NCBI RefSeq assembly: GCF_947179165.1
Contig: NC_077240.1
Coordinates: 24,656,001 to 24,720,000 of the forward strand
Source of the DNA: Solanum dulcamara
Lineage: Eukaryota > Streptophyta > Magnoliopsida > Solanales > Solanaceae
DNA: 64,000 nucleotides
Direction: 5' to 3'
The notes below the pieces were generated by a model, which was not told where the DNA came from, made no database searches, and was given only the letters and a program-made list of their open reading frames with translations. Shown here in pieces: positions 12,201 to 23,579 of the stretch. The position numbers and the translations under genes were made by a program. Each line of letters opens with the position of its first letter. The first letter of the stretch is position 1.

Positions 12201-15200
12201 TCCACTCTTTCCCCTGTTCCTCTTCCCGTCATTCTTGAACTTGACATCAAAGGTAGTACCCTTAGGTTCGTGAACTCCTCTGTATCTAGGCCTCTTGATA
12301 GAAACCTCGGCTTTTATTCTCCTGGCCTGCCTGCAACTGTCAATTTGCTCGAGCAGTTCCAAATCTTCTTCTTCATGTCCTTGAAAATCTACACCAGAAA
12401 TTTTGCCCATTTTAATCAAATTTTGGTGCACCCAAATTGTTGCATCCATCTCCTTGTCTGGTACTACCTCCGTCCCATATTAGATGGACACTTCCAACTT
12501 TACAGGGTGATTAAGAAATCATTAATACATTGGAAGACTTTACCATTTTGCCCTTTGTTTATATCAATGCAATATACATAGAGTATAGAAATAGCTAGTA
12601 TTGAGAATTGTTTACCTTCAAAAGGCCATATTAATTGTAGGGGTAAAATAGAAAAAAATTAATTAATTCTATCTTGATTTAGTAAGTGATCGAGTAACAT
12701 GGGACAAACATTTTTAGTAAGATGCCCATCTAATATGGGACCGAGGGAGTAGCAAATTTCGATGTTGTTGAATAGGTTTTGCATCTTCCAATACCCATTC
12801 GTCAATCTCTTACCCTTCTTGGATAGCCATTGAGCTATGTTGGTCTTTCACTATTTGCTCCCCTTCCTTTAGAGTATCACCCATCATAGTTAATCATGGT
12901 ATTTGCACGTTTTGAGCCTTGCATGTCTGCCTCTGTTATTTTCTCCCCCATGTTAAGGAGTTCTGCTTGAGTCGATCCCTCTGTTTTTGTCTCTGATGAA
13001 TAAAATACTGTGAATATTGTTTGCGCTATTTGTTCGACTAAATTTGGTTGAAACTTTCCTCCAGATGTTGGGATTTAAGTCACTGAAAATGACTTACTGC
13101 TCCGTCAGGCCCAAATCCTTTTTAGACTGAAATAGCCTGCTAGATTGGCCCAAAATGTTGAGTTAAATCCATTGGGGACGCCATCTCCCTTGCATGTGCA
13201 CCTAAATACGATTTTAAAGTATTGACAACTGTCCCCTCGCTTGAGCTCCCCACATGCTCTTTATTAGCTGCAGGTTGTATAGCCATGTTTTCAGTACCCT
13301 TTTTTTGGTCATAAAGCACGTCTTGGCCCTAAGGTCTGTTGAAAGCTTTGAACCAGCAGTTTCTTCACCAAAACCTAGAAGCTCCAGCGTTTCCAGCATC
13401 ACTGGTTTGAATTGGACATCTCTATCGAATAAAATAGGTATATGGAATTTAAAGCCATCTCTTCTATCGTTACCTCACTGGGGCAGCTCTGGCCATCTCC
13501 TATGATTTGGATTCTTTCCACTTAAGGTGGTTTTTGAGCTTTGCTTCCTCTTCAGTGGGAAACACTCATCTTCCGCAAAGATTCCACACTTCTGAGAATC
13601 TTCTGCGACCATAGATGAAGTGGAATGCCCAAAGCCCTTATCCTTGTGGTATCATTGTTTTGAGAGATTGGAGAACAACCGACTGTTGGATTCCACCACT
13701 CAAGTAGCATCACATCTTGCCCTTTTTCCATCTCCATTCCTTTAGTGTCTGCTCCACCATATTTCTGTTAGGGAATTCGAAAAGAAACATATTCCCTGCC
13801 CATTTTATAGATATTGACCTCAAAAACCGCCTTCCATGTAAGAGAGCATCATCTTCTAATATCTGCTAGCATAATTGTCTCTGTGATCTCCTGTCCAAAA
13901 TGCCCTACTATGCATCTATTGAGCAGGCCAATACCCTTTATCCCCGGTGGCTCTGCAATGCAAATATCTCATCCACCCTCTGCAACTGTGGACTCTGTAA
14001 GGGTATTAGACTGCCATTTGCTCTCATGTACCTCTCTGGCGTAAGGATAATCCTCCTTATAAGCTAAAGGCTCTGCATTGAGCAGTTGGTTGGAGCATTT
14101 AATAAACTTCTCTATCTTAAATGCTATATCATCCAACCCGCATTCAAGGCCAACTCAGGAATTATTAGGACCGATCGTTCATTCCCCTGAAGCGACAGGA
14201 TGCTCATGTATCTTCCATTCACATTAAATTTCCTGGTGCAGAAGAGGTCTGCAAGTTTCTCCTTGGTATTCCACTTCTTAATCATAGTTTTTCCATCTTT
14301 CACAGTTCGTTAAGGATGTCACAGAACCACCTCATGGTATTTGAGCTCAAGGTTGAGAGTCTCATCATGTTGTGACTTCTTTCTACCCATCCGTACCAGG
14401 TCTCGTTGCTGGCGGTCCATCTGGTGATGTCAAAGATTTGAAACCTGCTTTGAAATAGATTCTATTTTCCTCCATGAATGAAGAGAGGAAAATCTGAGAA
14501 GAAAAAATGAGCAGAGAACGAAGGAAGAAATTTGTGAGAGATGACAGTGGATGAAAACTGAGCTACCAAGCCAAATGTTGGCCAGCGAGAGTCGCCAGCG
14601 AATAGCTATCTTAGAGTCCAAGAAAGTAGGAGAGAGAAAAGCCAATTATCATAATCTTTGGTTGAGGGAGGAATTATTTTTCCATATTTTGTTGGTATAG
14701 ATTCCTCAACACCAAAAAAGGCTCCTTTTTACCTTTTTTGGCAGCAAGTGGAGCAATATTGACGGTTGTTAATTGAAAAAGGGGTGGATTACGTATGTAG
14801 TTGGTGCTTCATATGCTATTGTTAAGGTAAAGATGTGGACCTCCTCCTCCTATATTGTCTGGTGGCAACTCGGTTGTGGTGTGAGATTTGAGATGTCTCG
14901 GGCTGTAAAGGGTGGTGTTGGACATAGTGAAGGAGGCACTCTCCAGCTGAAAATTTATAAAGCAGTCAGAGAGACGGGAATGTTGCTCGACTAGAACTCA
15001 TGTGGGTGCAGTGGAAGTAAAGAAATAGGGGAGAAATTGGGGAGCTTTCAGTGGGATAGAAAATGAAGTCTTTGAATTTGAGCATTAGTGTCTCATTTAA
15101 TTTCTTCTTGGTGCACCAATGAAGTTCCAGAATCCAGTTTGTATAGAAAGTTGGGTGTCGTTGGGAGAATCATATCACTCCCTCCGTTTCAATTTGTTTG

Positions 15201-16534
15201 TCCTAGTTGAGTGGACACATAATTTAAGAATGTATAAGACTTTTGAAATCTTATGGTTGTTAACTAAAGATACGTATAGTGTACCAAAATGACCTTAATC
15301 TTGTGGTTATAAGCATGTCACGTGGAATGTTGAAATTAAAAAGTTGCCAAATTAGAAAAAAAGCATTCTTTTTCTTAACGGACTAAAATGGATAGTAAGA
15401 CAAACTAATTGAAACAGAGGGAGTATGTTGTGAATTTTCTACTTTTTAGTATCTGCTTGTGCACATGAGATTTTCTCATTATTAATAAAATCATTAGAGA
15501 GAAGATGTTTTTTTTGTACAGCAGGAAGTGGGAAGATCATTTCTGATCAGCTTTTGAAGTTAGAAGCTAATAGGAAAACTGAATTTTGCTACTTATGGGT
15601 AGACTCGAGTCATGCTTCTACTTTGATATGGTGTAGGTGTAGGAATTGATCTAACTAGTTTGATCTTAAAGGTTTAAATCAACTGAATTGCAAGCCACTG
15701 TTTTTCTGAATATTTTCTCTGACAGTTTCTTTTCAATTTTTCAAAGGTGTGCAGGTGCAGGTCATTTAGGAGAAGACATAGTTCAATATTCACAGGAGCT
15801 AGAAAGGAAAGTAGATGAAGATGAAGAACGTCGAGCATATCTCATGGATATGAGCATTAGAGCTTTAAGGTTGATTCTCTTCCATCTCTCTTTAAATGAA
15901 GAATTTGTTGATAAAAATGGAAGGTAGAAGCAGAGAACAGAATATGCTCAGTTTACAAGGAACAAACGTACTGCCCCTTCACCATCTTCGATGTCCTCTT
16001 TTGAACGCTTGATTAAGATAAAGCTGAAATTTCTATTGTGCGGCAGAAATGCATATAAAATAATGGAAACTTGTCAGAAAGTGGGGAAATTTTTCCTTCT
16101 AGAAAGTGGATGGAGCCGGGACAAACTAAAATAGATAACAGAATGCATATTCTGGACTGGAGTAGTACCAAATAACTGACTAAAGATATTGTTCTTGAGA
16201 AGCCCGTACTTCATTCATATGCTATATTGAATGAAGTTAACATTCATATGCTATATTGAATGAAGTTAGCCTCTTCCTTGGAATGGAAAAACACCATCCT
16301 TTTTCCCAGAGCAATGGCCAGTTAACATAGCATGGTGCTTTGCTGCGAAACAGGCAAAATTTATAACTGCTAAAAAAATAATGGTTTTATTTCTTTTCTT
16401 CTTGCAGGCGATATTTTTTCCTGATCACATTTAGATCCTATCTCTACTGCAGTTCTCCAGCTGAGATAACGTTTACTGAATGGATGGATGCAAGACCTGA
16501 ACTTGGCCACCTATGTAATAACCTTAGAATCTGA
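234..16534 (+). CDS. Paladin-like protein (PTP-like phytase-domain repeats), 3' part of gene
   Basis: Exons: 234-739, 1951-2274, 2381-2980, 3063-3236, 8702-8932, 9008-9291, 10097-10381, 15747-15869, 16408-16534 (TGA). All junctions are GT/AG and keep frame, giving about 883 residues; the 5' exons lie outside the window. The first exon start rests on an AG at 232-233. The protein contains repeated units with '[12 protein letters not shown]' and '[13 protein letters not shown]' followed by '[10 protein letters not shown]' and '[10 protein letters not shown]', so two successive PTP-like repeats are visible. The first has a CX5R phosphatase loop ([12 protein letters not shown]) split by the intron 2275-2380. 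In the second the equivalent site reads SHTGFGG, without Cys or Arg, so that repeat is probably not catalytic. The architecture matches plant paladin homologues, related to cysteine phytases and PTPs; the substrate is unknown. The coding sequence is intact despite 5.4-kb introns filled with LINEs. Confidence 0.85.
740..1950 (+). other. Paladin intron, 1.2 kb
   Basis: GT at 740, AG before 1951. It is AT-rich and contains a CT-rich tract near 1070-1105 and the Stowaway-like MITE at 1256-1499. No other gene is visible. Confidence 0.7.
1256..1499. mobile_element. Stowaway-like MITE
   Basis: The left end reads CTCCCTCTATTTCAATT and the right end AAATTGACACGGAAGGAG followed by TA (1500-1501). These are the usual Tc1/mariner Stowaway termini. 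The left TA has decayed to CA. Length 244 bp, no coding capacity. Confidence 0.75.
3237..3780 (+). other. Start of the 5.5-kb paladin intron
   Basis: AT-rich intron sequence 3' of the exon ending at 3236. I see no feature of note before the tandem duplication that begins about 3790. Confidence 0.5.
3790..4560. repeat. Tandem duplication of about 305 bp, 2 copies plus a partial third
   Basis: The block with 'accggaatcttagaata' at 3827 recurs at 4131, and the block with 'gaagtccaaagtat' at 4001 recurs at 4311. A shorter third part near 4480-4560 repeats the 'ggtttatccctc.gctac' end. Copies differ at many bases, so the duplication is not recent. It lies in the intron just upstream of the RTE LINE. 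Confidence 0.7.
4935..5060 (+). repeat. Short tandem repeats in the LINE leader (about 20 bp)
   Basis: Four or five adjoining units of the type 'gtgaacagtattttccggc' occur between about 4940 and 5060. They lie upstream of the endonuclease ORF and probably belong to the LINE 5' untranslated region, where repeats often carry promoter activity. Confidence 0.6.
5248..8016 (+). pseudogene. RTE LINE ORF: endonuclease plus reverse transcriptase, inactivated
   Basis: Endonuclease motifs in 5248-5946: 'VGSWNIETL', 'CVQETKW' and 'GDFNGHIG'. RT pieces: 6406-6738, 6889-7164 ('[15 protein letters not shown]') and, after a frame change, 7229-7927 ('[13 protein letters not shown]', then '[19 protein letters not shown]'). 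The frame is broken near 5932 and again right after the FVDD catalytic box at about 7253-7264; stops also occur near 6198 and at the 'H*GS' site (about 7162). At 18.2 kb a related copy keeps FVDDIVLIDET in one frame. It cannot make a full protein. Confidence 0.85.
9606..9737 (+). mobile_element. Short SINE-like / RTE-tail insertion with 20-bp target duplication
   Basis: A 92-bp insert (9626-9717) ends in GTTGTTGTTTGTTTGTT. It is flanked by identical 20-bp copies of gtgagtttaggaatcttgat at 9606-9625 and 9718-9737. The insert shares a 'cctctctaccc.acaaa..tagag' body with the copy near 20.76 kb. It resembles the 3' part of Solanaceae SINEs that share tails with RTE LINEs (family name from memory). 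It lies in the paladin intron 9292-10096. Confidence 0.85.
10670..11330 (+). mobile_element. L1-type LINE fragment, + strand (zf-RVT end of ORF2)
   Basis: Broken reading frames give the zinc-binding C-terminal part of plant L1 ORF2: '[10 protein letters not shown]' followed by a 'CFMCK...[10 protein letters not shown]' pattern (about 10880-10985) and '[13 protein letters not shown]' (about 11130-11170). No RT core is present, so this is a 5'-truncated, decayed copy. It sits in the paladin intron 10382-15746. Confidence 0.65.
11330..14650 (-). mobile_element. L1-type LINE fragment, - strand (ORF1 gag-like plus start of endonuclease)
   Basis: On the - strand the endonuclease start '[12 protein letters not shown]' reads from about 12182 downwards, with the catalytic-loop motif 'GDFN' near 11775. 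Upstream in the element, 13552-13737 encodes '[15 protein letters not shown]', typical of the gag-like ORF1 of plant L1, and 12189-12449 covers the ORF1 end. Stops and frameshifts are frequent, and the RT part is absent. The Stowaway MITE 12464-12749 is inserted in it. A run of about 15 C lies at 11582-11597. Confidence 0.7.
12464..12749. mobile_element. Stowaway-like MITE nested in the L1 fragment
   Basis: Termini CTACCTCCGTCCCATATTAG and CTAATATGGGACCGAGGGAG are inverted repeats, flanked by TA on both sides (12462-12463 and 12750-12751). Length 286 bp, non-coding. It interrupts the minus-strand L1 ORF1 region, so it is younger than that element. Confidence 0.85.
14690..15135 (+). mobile_element. 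Second + strand L1 ORF2 C-terminal fragment
   Basis: Translation with frame changes gives an 'ILTVVN' segment, then 'WCFICYC...[16 protein letters not shown]' (about 14800-14880) and ends with 'SWCTNEVP' (about 15103-15127), the same zf-RVT region seen at 10.9 kb. The two + strand pieces both carry this region, so they are separate copies rather than halves of one. Confidence 0.5.
15178..15423. mobile_element. Stowaway-like MITE
   Basis: Inverted ends CTCCCTCCGTTTCAATTTGT and AATTGAAACAGAGGGAG; the right end is followed by TA, the left TA has become CA. Length 246 bp. It lies about 320 bp upstream of the paladin exon at 15747. Confidence 0.85.
16212..16270. repeat. 29-bp tandem duplication in the last paladin intron
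   Basis: The unit starting 'cattcatatgctatattga' occurs at 16212 and again at 16241, the two copies being the same over about 28 bp. No function is apparent. Confidence 0.8.
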
Positions 16535-17864
16535 TATATAGCGAGGATAAGGTCAGCACATGGCTCTGTGTGTGCATACCTACAAACACAAAGGGATGTT
16601 GAATAAAGTTGACCAGATTGAGAAATTGCTGATACTAAAATCAGAAAAGTTAGGAGCTGATAGCTATAGCATTTAATTCGTTCAGAACATAGATGCCGTG
16701 CTGCAGCCAAGCAAAGAGGAAGCAAGACTGCAGCGACAGAAGTCAAGTTGAATTGAAAGAACTATTGCCATTTGTAAATCGAGGAAACAAAACTTCGTAG
16801 GTTAAGGTGAGTCGTAAGTTGCTAGTTAAGGAATATTTCAGTACTCAAGTTGTCAACAAACTGTAAAGCTGCTTCTGAACAATGTATGTGTATATTAGCT
16901 TTTCCTGTGGAAGCTTATAGAAATATAAAGTAGTCTTCAAGTTGTAGATGTATTGACATGGTATATGTTAATAACTGTTGACATGTATAGAAGCTGCTTC
17001 GTAAAGACGGATTCAATTGCTTTGATGATCATAAACGTAACTTTATAAACATGAAGCAAATTAAAGGCTTGTATGTAGATTGTATAGGACTTGCAAATCG
17101 ACTACATGATCTCAAATGAGTTGGAATCTGCAATAGGAATCGTTTGTATAAGTCTGCTTTCTTCTCTATGATTATGTGCTAATAGAAGGCAAATTATCCC
17201 TTGCTAATGTAAAGGGATAAAGTAGAACGATGCATATTAAGACAATCGAACATAGAAAAATTGAAAACACATTTGAGAAAATGTTTTCCTCAATACCGAA
17301 CATACCCTAAGACTGCAGAATCGTCGGTCATCCCCCATTTAGCTCTAGAGCATGCTAATAATACTTCGAAAGGGCATTACGAGTTCCATTAATAATTATT
17401 TATAAATTATATGCCATTACGAGGGCAAATAATCAAGTTCAAGGGTAATTAATTTAAGACTATCAACAGTTTAGTGAGACTTATAGAAAACACGTGAAAT
17501 TAAAGGGATCTTTAGGTACTTGCCTAAAAAAGAACATGACCACCAATAGAATTTATGGACGTTTGATCATGTTTCATTGTGAAATCTGAAACAAGTAATT
17601 TTGTTTCTAATTGAATTTAAAAATTGGAAGTTGTGTTTGACCATGAATATAAAATTGGAGTTGTTTTTGAATTCGTGTAAGTAATTTGGAATGAAAAAAG
17701 TATAAGTTATTTTTTGTTGTTTAGCAAATTCTTGAATTCAACTTCAAGTTGAATTTTAAAATTTTATGGCCAAACGTATTTTCTGGAGTTCAACTTTAAA
17801 AAAAAGTTTAAAAAAAATTTATCACCAATTGCCCCTAATAAAATTTTGACAATGATTTTAGGAC
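16535..17864. other. Paladin 3' UTR and intergenic spacer
   Basis: The 3' UTR should run to somewhere near 16.95 kb. The rest is AT-rich. At about 17565-17780 a segment framed by 'gacgtttgatcatg' and 'atggccaaacg' looks like a decayed MITE with 'cgtttg..catg / catggccaaacg' ends. No gene is seen. Confidence 0.45.
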
Positions 17865-19175
17865 CGACTTGTGTGCATGTCAATGCCAGGGCAATCGATC
17901 ACAAAATCCATCCATCTTATGAGGAGACTGATTGAAAAATATTGGGAAAGGAAAAGGAATTTGCATATACATAGTGTTCATTGACCTTGAGAAGGCCTAC
18001 GATAAAGTCTCGAGGGAAGTCTTATGGCGATGTATGGAGGCGAGAGGTGTATCAGTGGCTTACAATAGGGAAATAAAAGACATGTACAAAGAAGCTAAAA
18101 CGTGGGTAAAAACGATAGGAGGAGACTCAGAGCACTTCCCTATGGAGATAGGTTTACACCAAGGGTCAACTCTTAGTTCGTTTTTATTTGCCTTGGTGAT
18201 GAATGTATTGACGCGAGACATTCAAGATAAGGTGTCGTGGTGTATGTTATTTGTGGATGACATAGTATTGATTGATGAGACGTAATGGTGTTAATGATAC
18301 ATTAGAAGGGTGAGACATACTTTGGAGGCTAAAGGGTTCAGATTGAGTCGGACTAAGACAAACTATGTGGAGTGCAAATTCAATGATGTGATGCATGAGG
18401 TAGGTGTGGAAGTGAGGCTTGACACACAAAATATGCCAAGAGAGATAGATTTAAGTATCTTGGGTTTATAATTCAAGGGAGTGGTAACATCAATGATGAT
18501 ATCACACTCCGTATTGGTGCGACGTGGATGAAGTGGAGGCTTGCCTCTAGAGACTTGTGTGATTAAAAAAAATATCGCTGAAACTCAAAGGTAAGTTTTA
18601 TAGAGTGGTGGTTCATTCGACATTGTTGTTTGGGACTAAGTGTTAGCCAGTTAAGAAATCCTATGTTTAAAAGATGCATGTTGCGGAGATGAGGATGCTG
18701 AGGTGAATGTGTGGTCATACTAGGAACGATAAAATTAGAAATGAGGATATTCGGGATCGATAAGGTAGGAGTAGCCTCTATGGTGGACAAGATGAGGAAA
18801 GTGAGACTGAAATGGTTTTAACATGTGAGGAGGAGATGCATAAACAGACCAGTGAAATTGTTAAAGAGGTTGATTATAGAGTATACTAAGAGAGACAAAG
18901 ATAGGCGGAAGAAGTATTGAGGAGAAGTAATAAGACATGATATGATGCAACTTTAGGTTACCAATGATATGACCCTAGAAAGGAGGGGGTGGAGGGCATG
19001 TATTAGGGTAGAAAGTTAGTAAATAGTGTAGTGTTGTCTTGCTTAAGGTGACTGGTGTTTGCGATGGTATTGTAGTTTCTGTTTTTCTATTTTTATCATT
19101 GTTTATTAATATTTTTTAATAATTTATCCAAGTATTTTGTCAATGGTGTTTCGGCTATCACATAATTTGTTGTTG
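17865..19175 (+). mobile_element. RTE LINE fragment, 5'-truncated, decayed
   Basis: Starts inside the RT: 'MPGRSITKSIHLMRRLIEKYW' is readable from about 17886 with a frame change, then 17932-18285 gives '[20 protein letters not shown]' and an uninterrupted 'LFVDDIVLIDET' box. Downstream (18300-19020) the C-terminal region is readable only in pieces. It ends near 19175 in TTGTTGTTA. It is a second copy of the family at 4.8-8.4 kb and lies upstream of the cyclase gene. Confidence 0.8.
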
Positions 19176-19657
19176 TTATAGTTCCTCTTTAGTAGACTTT
19201 TGCACTGTTTCCTTGTTATTTTCTATATTCTTTTCATTGTCTCCTTCTTCTCTATACTTGACTTTGTTGCACCTAAGGATGTTTTTTTGGAAATAATTTA
19301 TCTACCTCGTGCCACGAGATAGTGACATTCTATTCTCCCAAGACTTTACTTATGAAATTTACTAAGTATGTTGTTACGTACATGTCAACTAGTTTTTTGA
19401 ATTAAAAAAATCGTTTTGATATAAATCGAGAACATATAATTTTCAACTCACTAATTGATCACTAAGCTTGGGTGGTTAAATAGCACCATTTGAGCCACGT
19501 TTAACTCTTTTTCAATTGGTTGTCATGTGAGCCACCTAGAATTCATAGTACATTTTGGTAAGCAAATAGAGTGTAAATGAGGATGAAATAGGAAGGCTGA
19601 TTGATAAAAAATGATGACAGCAGAGGCCCAATCCCCGCGGAAAAAAAACGAAACAAA

Positions 19658-22438
19658 ATGCAAGTCCAGTACCAGTTGTGGTGGCATACGCATACCTCTT
19701 CACTCCCCCTATCTTCAATTTTGTACCGTCACGAAGCCATAGCAGCAGCTGCCGCTCGGCACCACCACGCCGCCGCCTCACTCAGCTTCAGGTTCAACAG
19801 AAACCCTAACCTAACCTCTCAGAGATATCGTCTTGATACTGTCACGTGTTCTGCAGAAGTCGGGGAGGACGCTACAGTCGACGATTATGATGACGGCGAT
19901 ACTCTGAATGGTACGGGAGAAGAAGGCAATGATGATGATGAGGAGGACGGCGTTGAGATTGAGATTGAAAAATTGGGGAAAAATCGTCGGAGGATTCGAT
20001 CTAAGATAGCCGTGAAGGCCAGCTTGCAGAATGTATGGAAAGTGATCACTAATTATGAAAGATTAGCTGATTTCATCCCTGGTCTTGCTGTCTGTCAGTT
20101 GCTTGAGAAGGAACCAAATTTCGCCCGACTTCTTCAGGTTTTTTCTGTTTAATTCCTTTTGATTTATTACTTAATTATTATAGAAATTCATCCTGTTAGA
20201 GATGTACTGGTTTGATCGTTGATGTGGTGTGCTGGTGTGCCATTATTGATTGTTTTCTGGAAGATGATGTTGGATGGGAGAATTTCTGACAACACAATAT
20301 TTTCCCTCATAGTCGTAAAATTTCTAAAATTATTCTAATTATTGATTTTCAAGAATAACAACTGCTGCTAGTACTACTACTACTGAGCTCGCAAATGACC
20401 ATGCATTAGGCCTGTTTTAGTCAATTGCATATCTTGCTACGCTGCCCTTTGCTCCCTGATGAAAATCTAATCAACTTGACTTCGTAGTTCGCACCATCAA
20501 TACGTAAAATGTCAAGCAGTATAACGTGCTGTTGGCTCGTCAATTTCAAAATGTAAAACTACCTAATAACTTAGCATCTCATCACAACCCAAAAAGGAAG
20601 AAGTCTCCACACATGCTTACACTACAATGTATGATATGCTTTTCAACAAATAATATGGAACGAGATCAGAGAGAAACTAAAGCGCCCAATTAAAAACCGA
20701 TATCATCGTGTTAATTTTGTAACCTGTTTTGGTATTGCGTCATCGTGCCGAGGGCCTATTGGAAACCTCTCTACCCCACAAATGTAGGGTATATTGTTGT
20801 TATCATCGAGGTTGCTTTACAAATATCAAAGCTCGATTTCTAGTTGGCCATACACACAGAGACATTCTGCATTTAAAATGCCGGCATTCACACAGGCAAA
20901 CACATACACGCCCAACAACTAGTACACCTCAATCCCAAACAAGTTGGAGTCGGCTATATGAATCCTCACTGACAATGTGTCTCCATTTAAGTCAACTCAT
21001 GTCATTATCTTACAAAAAAGTGAAAAATAAGTTAAATATATACACCTATATGAATAATAGTAATAATAATAATAATATTAAAAGTTTTCTATATTTTTAC
21101 TGGCATATAAATATCTATGATAAGGTTAAAATACTCCTAGAAAAGTAATAGGTGAAATTAGACTAACACCTATTCCCAGCTAGTAGTTGACTCATTTACC
21201 TGTTGCGTCTTCTAGATGCTATTGACAAATCAATTTACTTCATAAAAAAATATGTGCGTGTATGTATCTGAAACTCATTACTCCAACAAAGAGAAAGAAA
21301 GTTGTTTACATTCAATTCAACGTGAACTAAATATTTCCTTTGACAACTGGCAACATGCTTCTCCTTACGGCAATTTCTTGAGTTCGCCCCTTGCTTATGT
21401 TAAACATGACTTTTGTGTGTGTCTATCTGATATTTGAATCTATAATTTACAGTAAATACACGCCATGCGCTATATCCTGTATGGTTCGTGAATTTCCAAG
21501 ATATTAGTATCTTAGAGTGATCTGGATTTTAAATTGTAATATTGAACAGATTGGAGAGCAAGACTTAGCATTCGGGCTCAAGTTTAATGCTAAAGGTGTC
21601 ATTGATTGTTATGAGAAAGATCTTGAAGATCTCCCCATCGGTCAGAGACGTGATATTGAGTTTAAGATGGTAGAAGGTGACTTCAAAAAATTTGAAGGAA
21701 AATGGTCTATCGAACAGGTATAGGATTCTTTCCTCTCTTTTTCTATCAGAACCCTTTGTTTCGTATCTGGAAAGTATGTTTCTAAATGGAAATTCCAACA
21801 TATGACGTTGCCATAGAATTATTCATGTGCATTATTTTCCCTAGGATAACTTCTTCTTCTGCTTTTTCTTATTTATTCGCAAGCAAATTTGCAACATAAA
21901 TTCTCCTCTTGCTATTCATTTGCAATAAGAAAGTAGAAACTCAATAGAAACTCTGCAATATGAGGTTAAAAATGGAAGCAACTATTGGAACTTTCCTCTG
22001 TTCTTTCTATAACGTCTTAAGGTATGTATGATAAATTGGTGGTAAAAGCTATATTGATAATTTTGCTGACGTCTACATAGCTCAGAAAAAGTAAATCTTG
22101 AAAATCAACTCCCTGAATCAATGAGTTGAAGCTGATTTTACAACTATGAGCTGATTCTCTTTTTGAAGTGTAATCGGGAATTCTTCATTGCATGTTACTG
22201 AAAAATAAGTTTACAGTTTTTTTGAAGTCTTTACGTTATTTAGTGTTGTGAAAACATGCAGTGCAAGACAGGGAGTGACCAAGAGCTTGATTCTTCTAGG
22301 GGCCAACCATTTCATACAACTCTCTCCTACATTGTCAATGTTGAACCTAAGCTTTGGTTGCCTGTGCGGGTTATTGAAGGAAGACTCTGTAAGGAGATAA
22401 AAATCAACCTGCGGGCTGTTCGGGACGAAGCACAAAAA
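19658..22438 (+). CDS. Polyketide-cyclase / START-family lipid-binding protein, probably plastid-targeted
   Basis: Exons 19658-20137, 21550-21717 and 22262-22438, all in frame (160, 56 and 59 codons). Residues 1-65 are rich in Ala, Ser, His and Arg with few acids, consistent with a plastid transit peptide. An acidic stretch (about 68-104) follows, then the SRPBCC/Coq10-like fold from about 112 ('SKIAVKASLQNVWKVITNY', 'ADFIPGL', 'GDFKKFEGKWSIEQ'). Family members bind hydrophobic ligands; no ligand can be named here. An in-frame ATG also exists at 19601, but 19658 gives the more transit-like N-terminus. The 3' end is unsettled: reading through 22438 reaches a stop at 22465 after VSVSSFLS, or another exon follows. 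It resembles Arabidopsis At4g01650 (recalled, not searched). Confidence 0.75.
20740..21010. mobile_element. SINE-like fragments in the first cyclase intron
   Basis: 'gaaacctctctaccccacaaatgtaggg' followed by TTGTTGTTA (about 20760-20801) resembles the insert at 9626-9717. At about 20930-20965 a widely repeated motif, 'caagttggagtcggctatat', follows. No clear target duplication: only 'tatcatcg' at 20701 and 20801 matches. Boundaries are approximate. Confidence 0.4.
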
Positions 22439-22465
22439 GTATCTGTTTCTTCATTTTTATCTTAG

Positions 22466-23398
22466 TAATCACTAACTAATTACTACTACCATTTATTGCT
22501 GAAGAAATGTATATATTACAATTCACGTAATACAGTCACCGAAGCAACTTCTACTTTAGTTGCAGTCATTTTGATTATGTGGATCAAGTATTATAGGTTC
22601 ATAGTAGTTCCTATTCTTTTTCTTTTGGCCAATATGAGCACAAGATAAAAAAATAAAGACTTAGTTTTTGAGTATAGACTTCGTTGCAAGGAAAATTTCT
22701 GTCTGGCTGTTTACATTTCTCCTTATCCCTCTCGTCATTTTGCCTCGTCTCCTAGTTTGTTTGTTTGTTTGTTTTGGGATGAAATAATGAAATTTCATTC
22801 AAAAGCATTTAGTAGATGCATAGCAAAAATTTCTGTTATCCAGTGGTTCTTACTAAAATTCTAATCTTTTTTTATGTGTGCAATTGTATTCTTGCTTTAT
22901 TTTCCGTTTTTTCACATCAGATTATTTTTCTCCCATAAAATATTCTCTTTTTCTAGTCCCATATGGCTTATGATTTTCTTTTCGCTCCATATCCCAGTGG
23001 TCCACCTTCCATATTCCCATGGGAAGTACTCTGTCCAACACCATCTTTCATCCTCTGTGTGTGTGTGTGGTGGTTGGAGATGAGTAAGATTGTTTATCCG
23101 TCCTTCCCAGGATGAAATCTTTTAGTCAGTACGAAATGTGGTATAAGATTTTAACGCCAAGGAGTCGAGGAAAAGTTAAGCTAAAGAATATGGCTACTAT
23201 CGAAAAAAGGGGACAGAAATATAGTTGTAACATTTTCTTTCTCTTACTGTATTAAATAAATTATTGAAAGAAAACTTCAACGTCTGCAAGGAGATGTATT
23301 ATACGAACAATGTTATAGGAAATTATGGGGGATGTCTTTAATTCCAAGGGCTACTTGTTGGTTGGTTGTGTTACAACTTACTAACATACTCCTGTGAA
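22466..23398. other. Spacer 3' of the cyclase gene
   Basis: AT- and T-rich sequence containing possible 3' UTR. No recognisable exon or repeat apart from short simple runs, such as gtttgtttgtttgtttt near 22756. Confidence 0.4.
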
Positions 23399-23579
23399 TA
23401 GTGGCGGAATAGGATTTTCATTAAGAGTGTTCAAAATCAAAAGCAGATACACGAACTAGCTGAAGGGAGTTCAACATCTACTATATGTACATATAAAATA
23501 TTTTAATCATATATAAATAATATAATTTTCACCGAAAGGGATCGGATGAATTCCTGACCACAAGTTGGCTCCGCCCTTC
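23399..23579. mobile_element. hAT-like MITE, 181 bp
   Basis: Ends TAGTGGCGGA and TCCGCCCTTC form imperfect inverted repeats. Flanks cctgtgaa (23391-23398) and cttgtgaa (23580-23587) are an 8-bp target duplication with one mismatch, as for hAT elements. The interior ('ttcaacatctactatatgta', 'ggatgaattcctgacc') is a common Solanaceae repeat by memory. Confidence 0.7.

Noticed and set aside
19601..19781. Reverse-strand ORF and the upstream ATG at 19601 as gene starts
   Set aside because: The reverse ORF is a shadow of the cyclase exon. The 19601 ATG adds 19 charged residues ahead of a transit-like sequence, so 19658 was preferred, though not proved.
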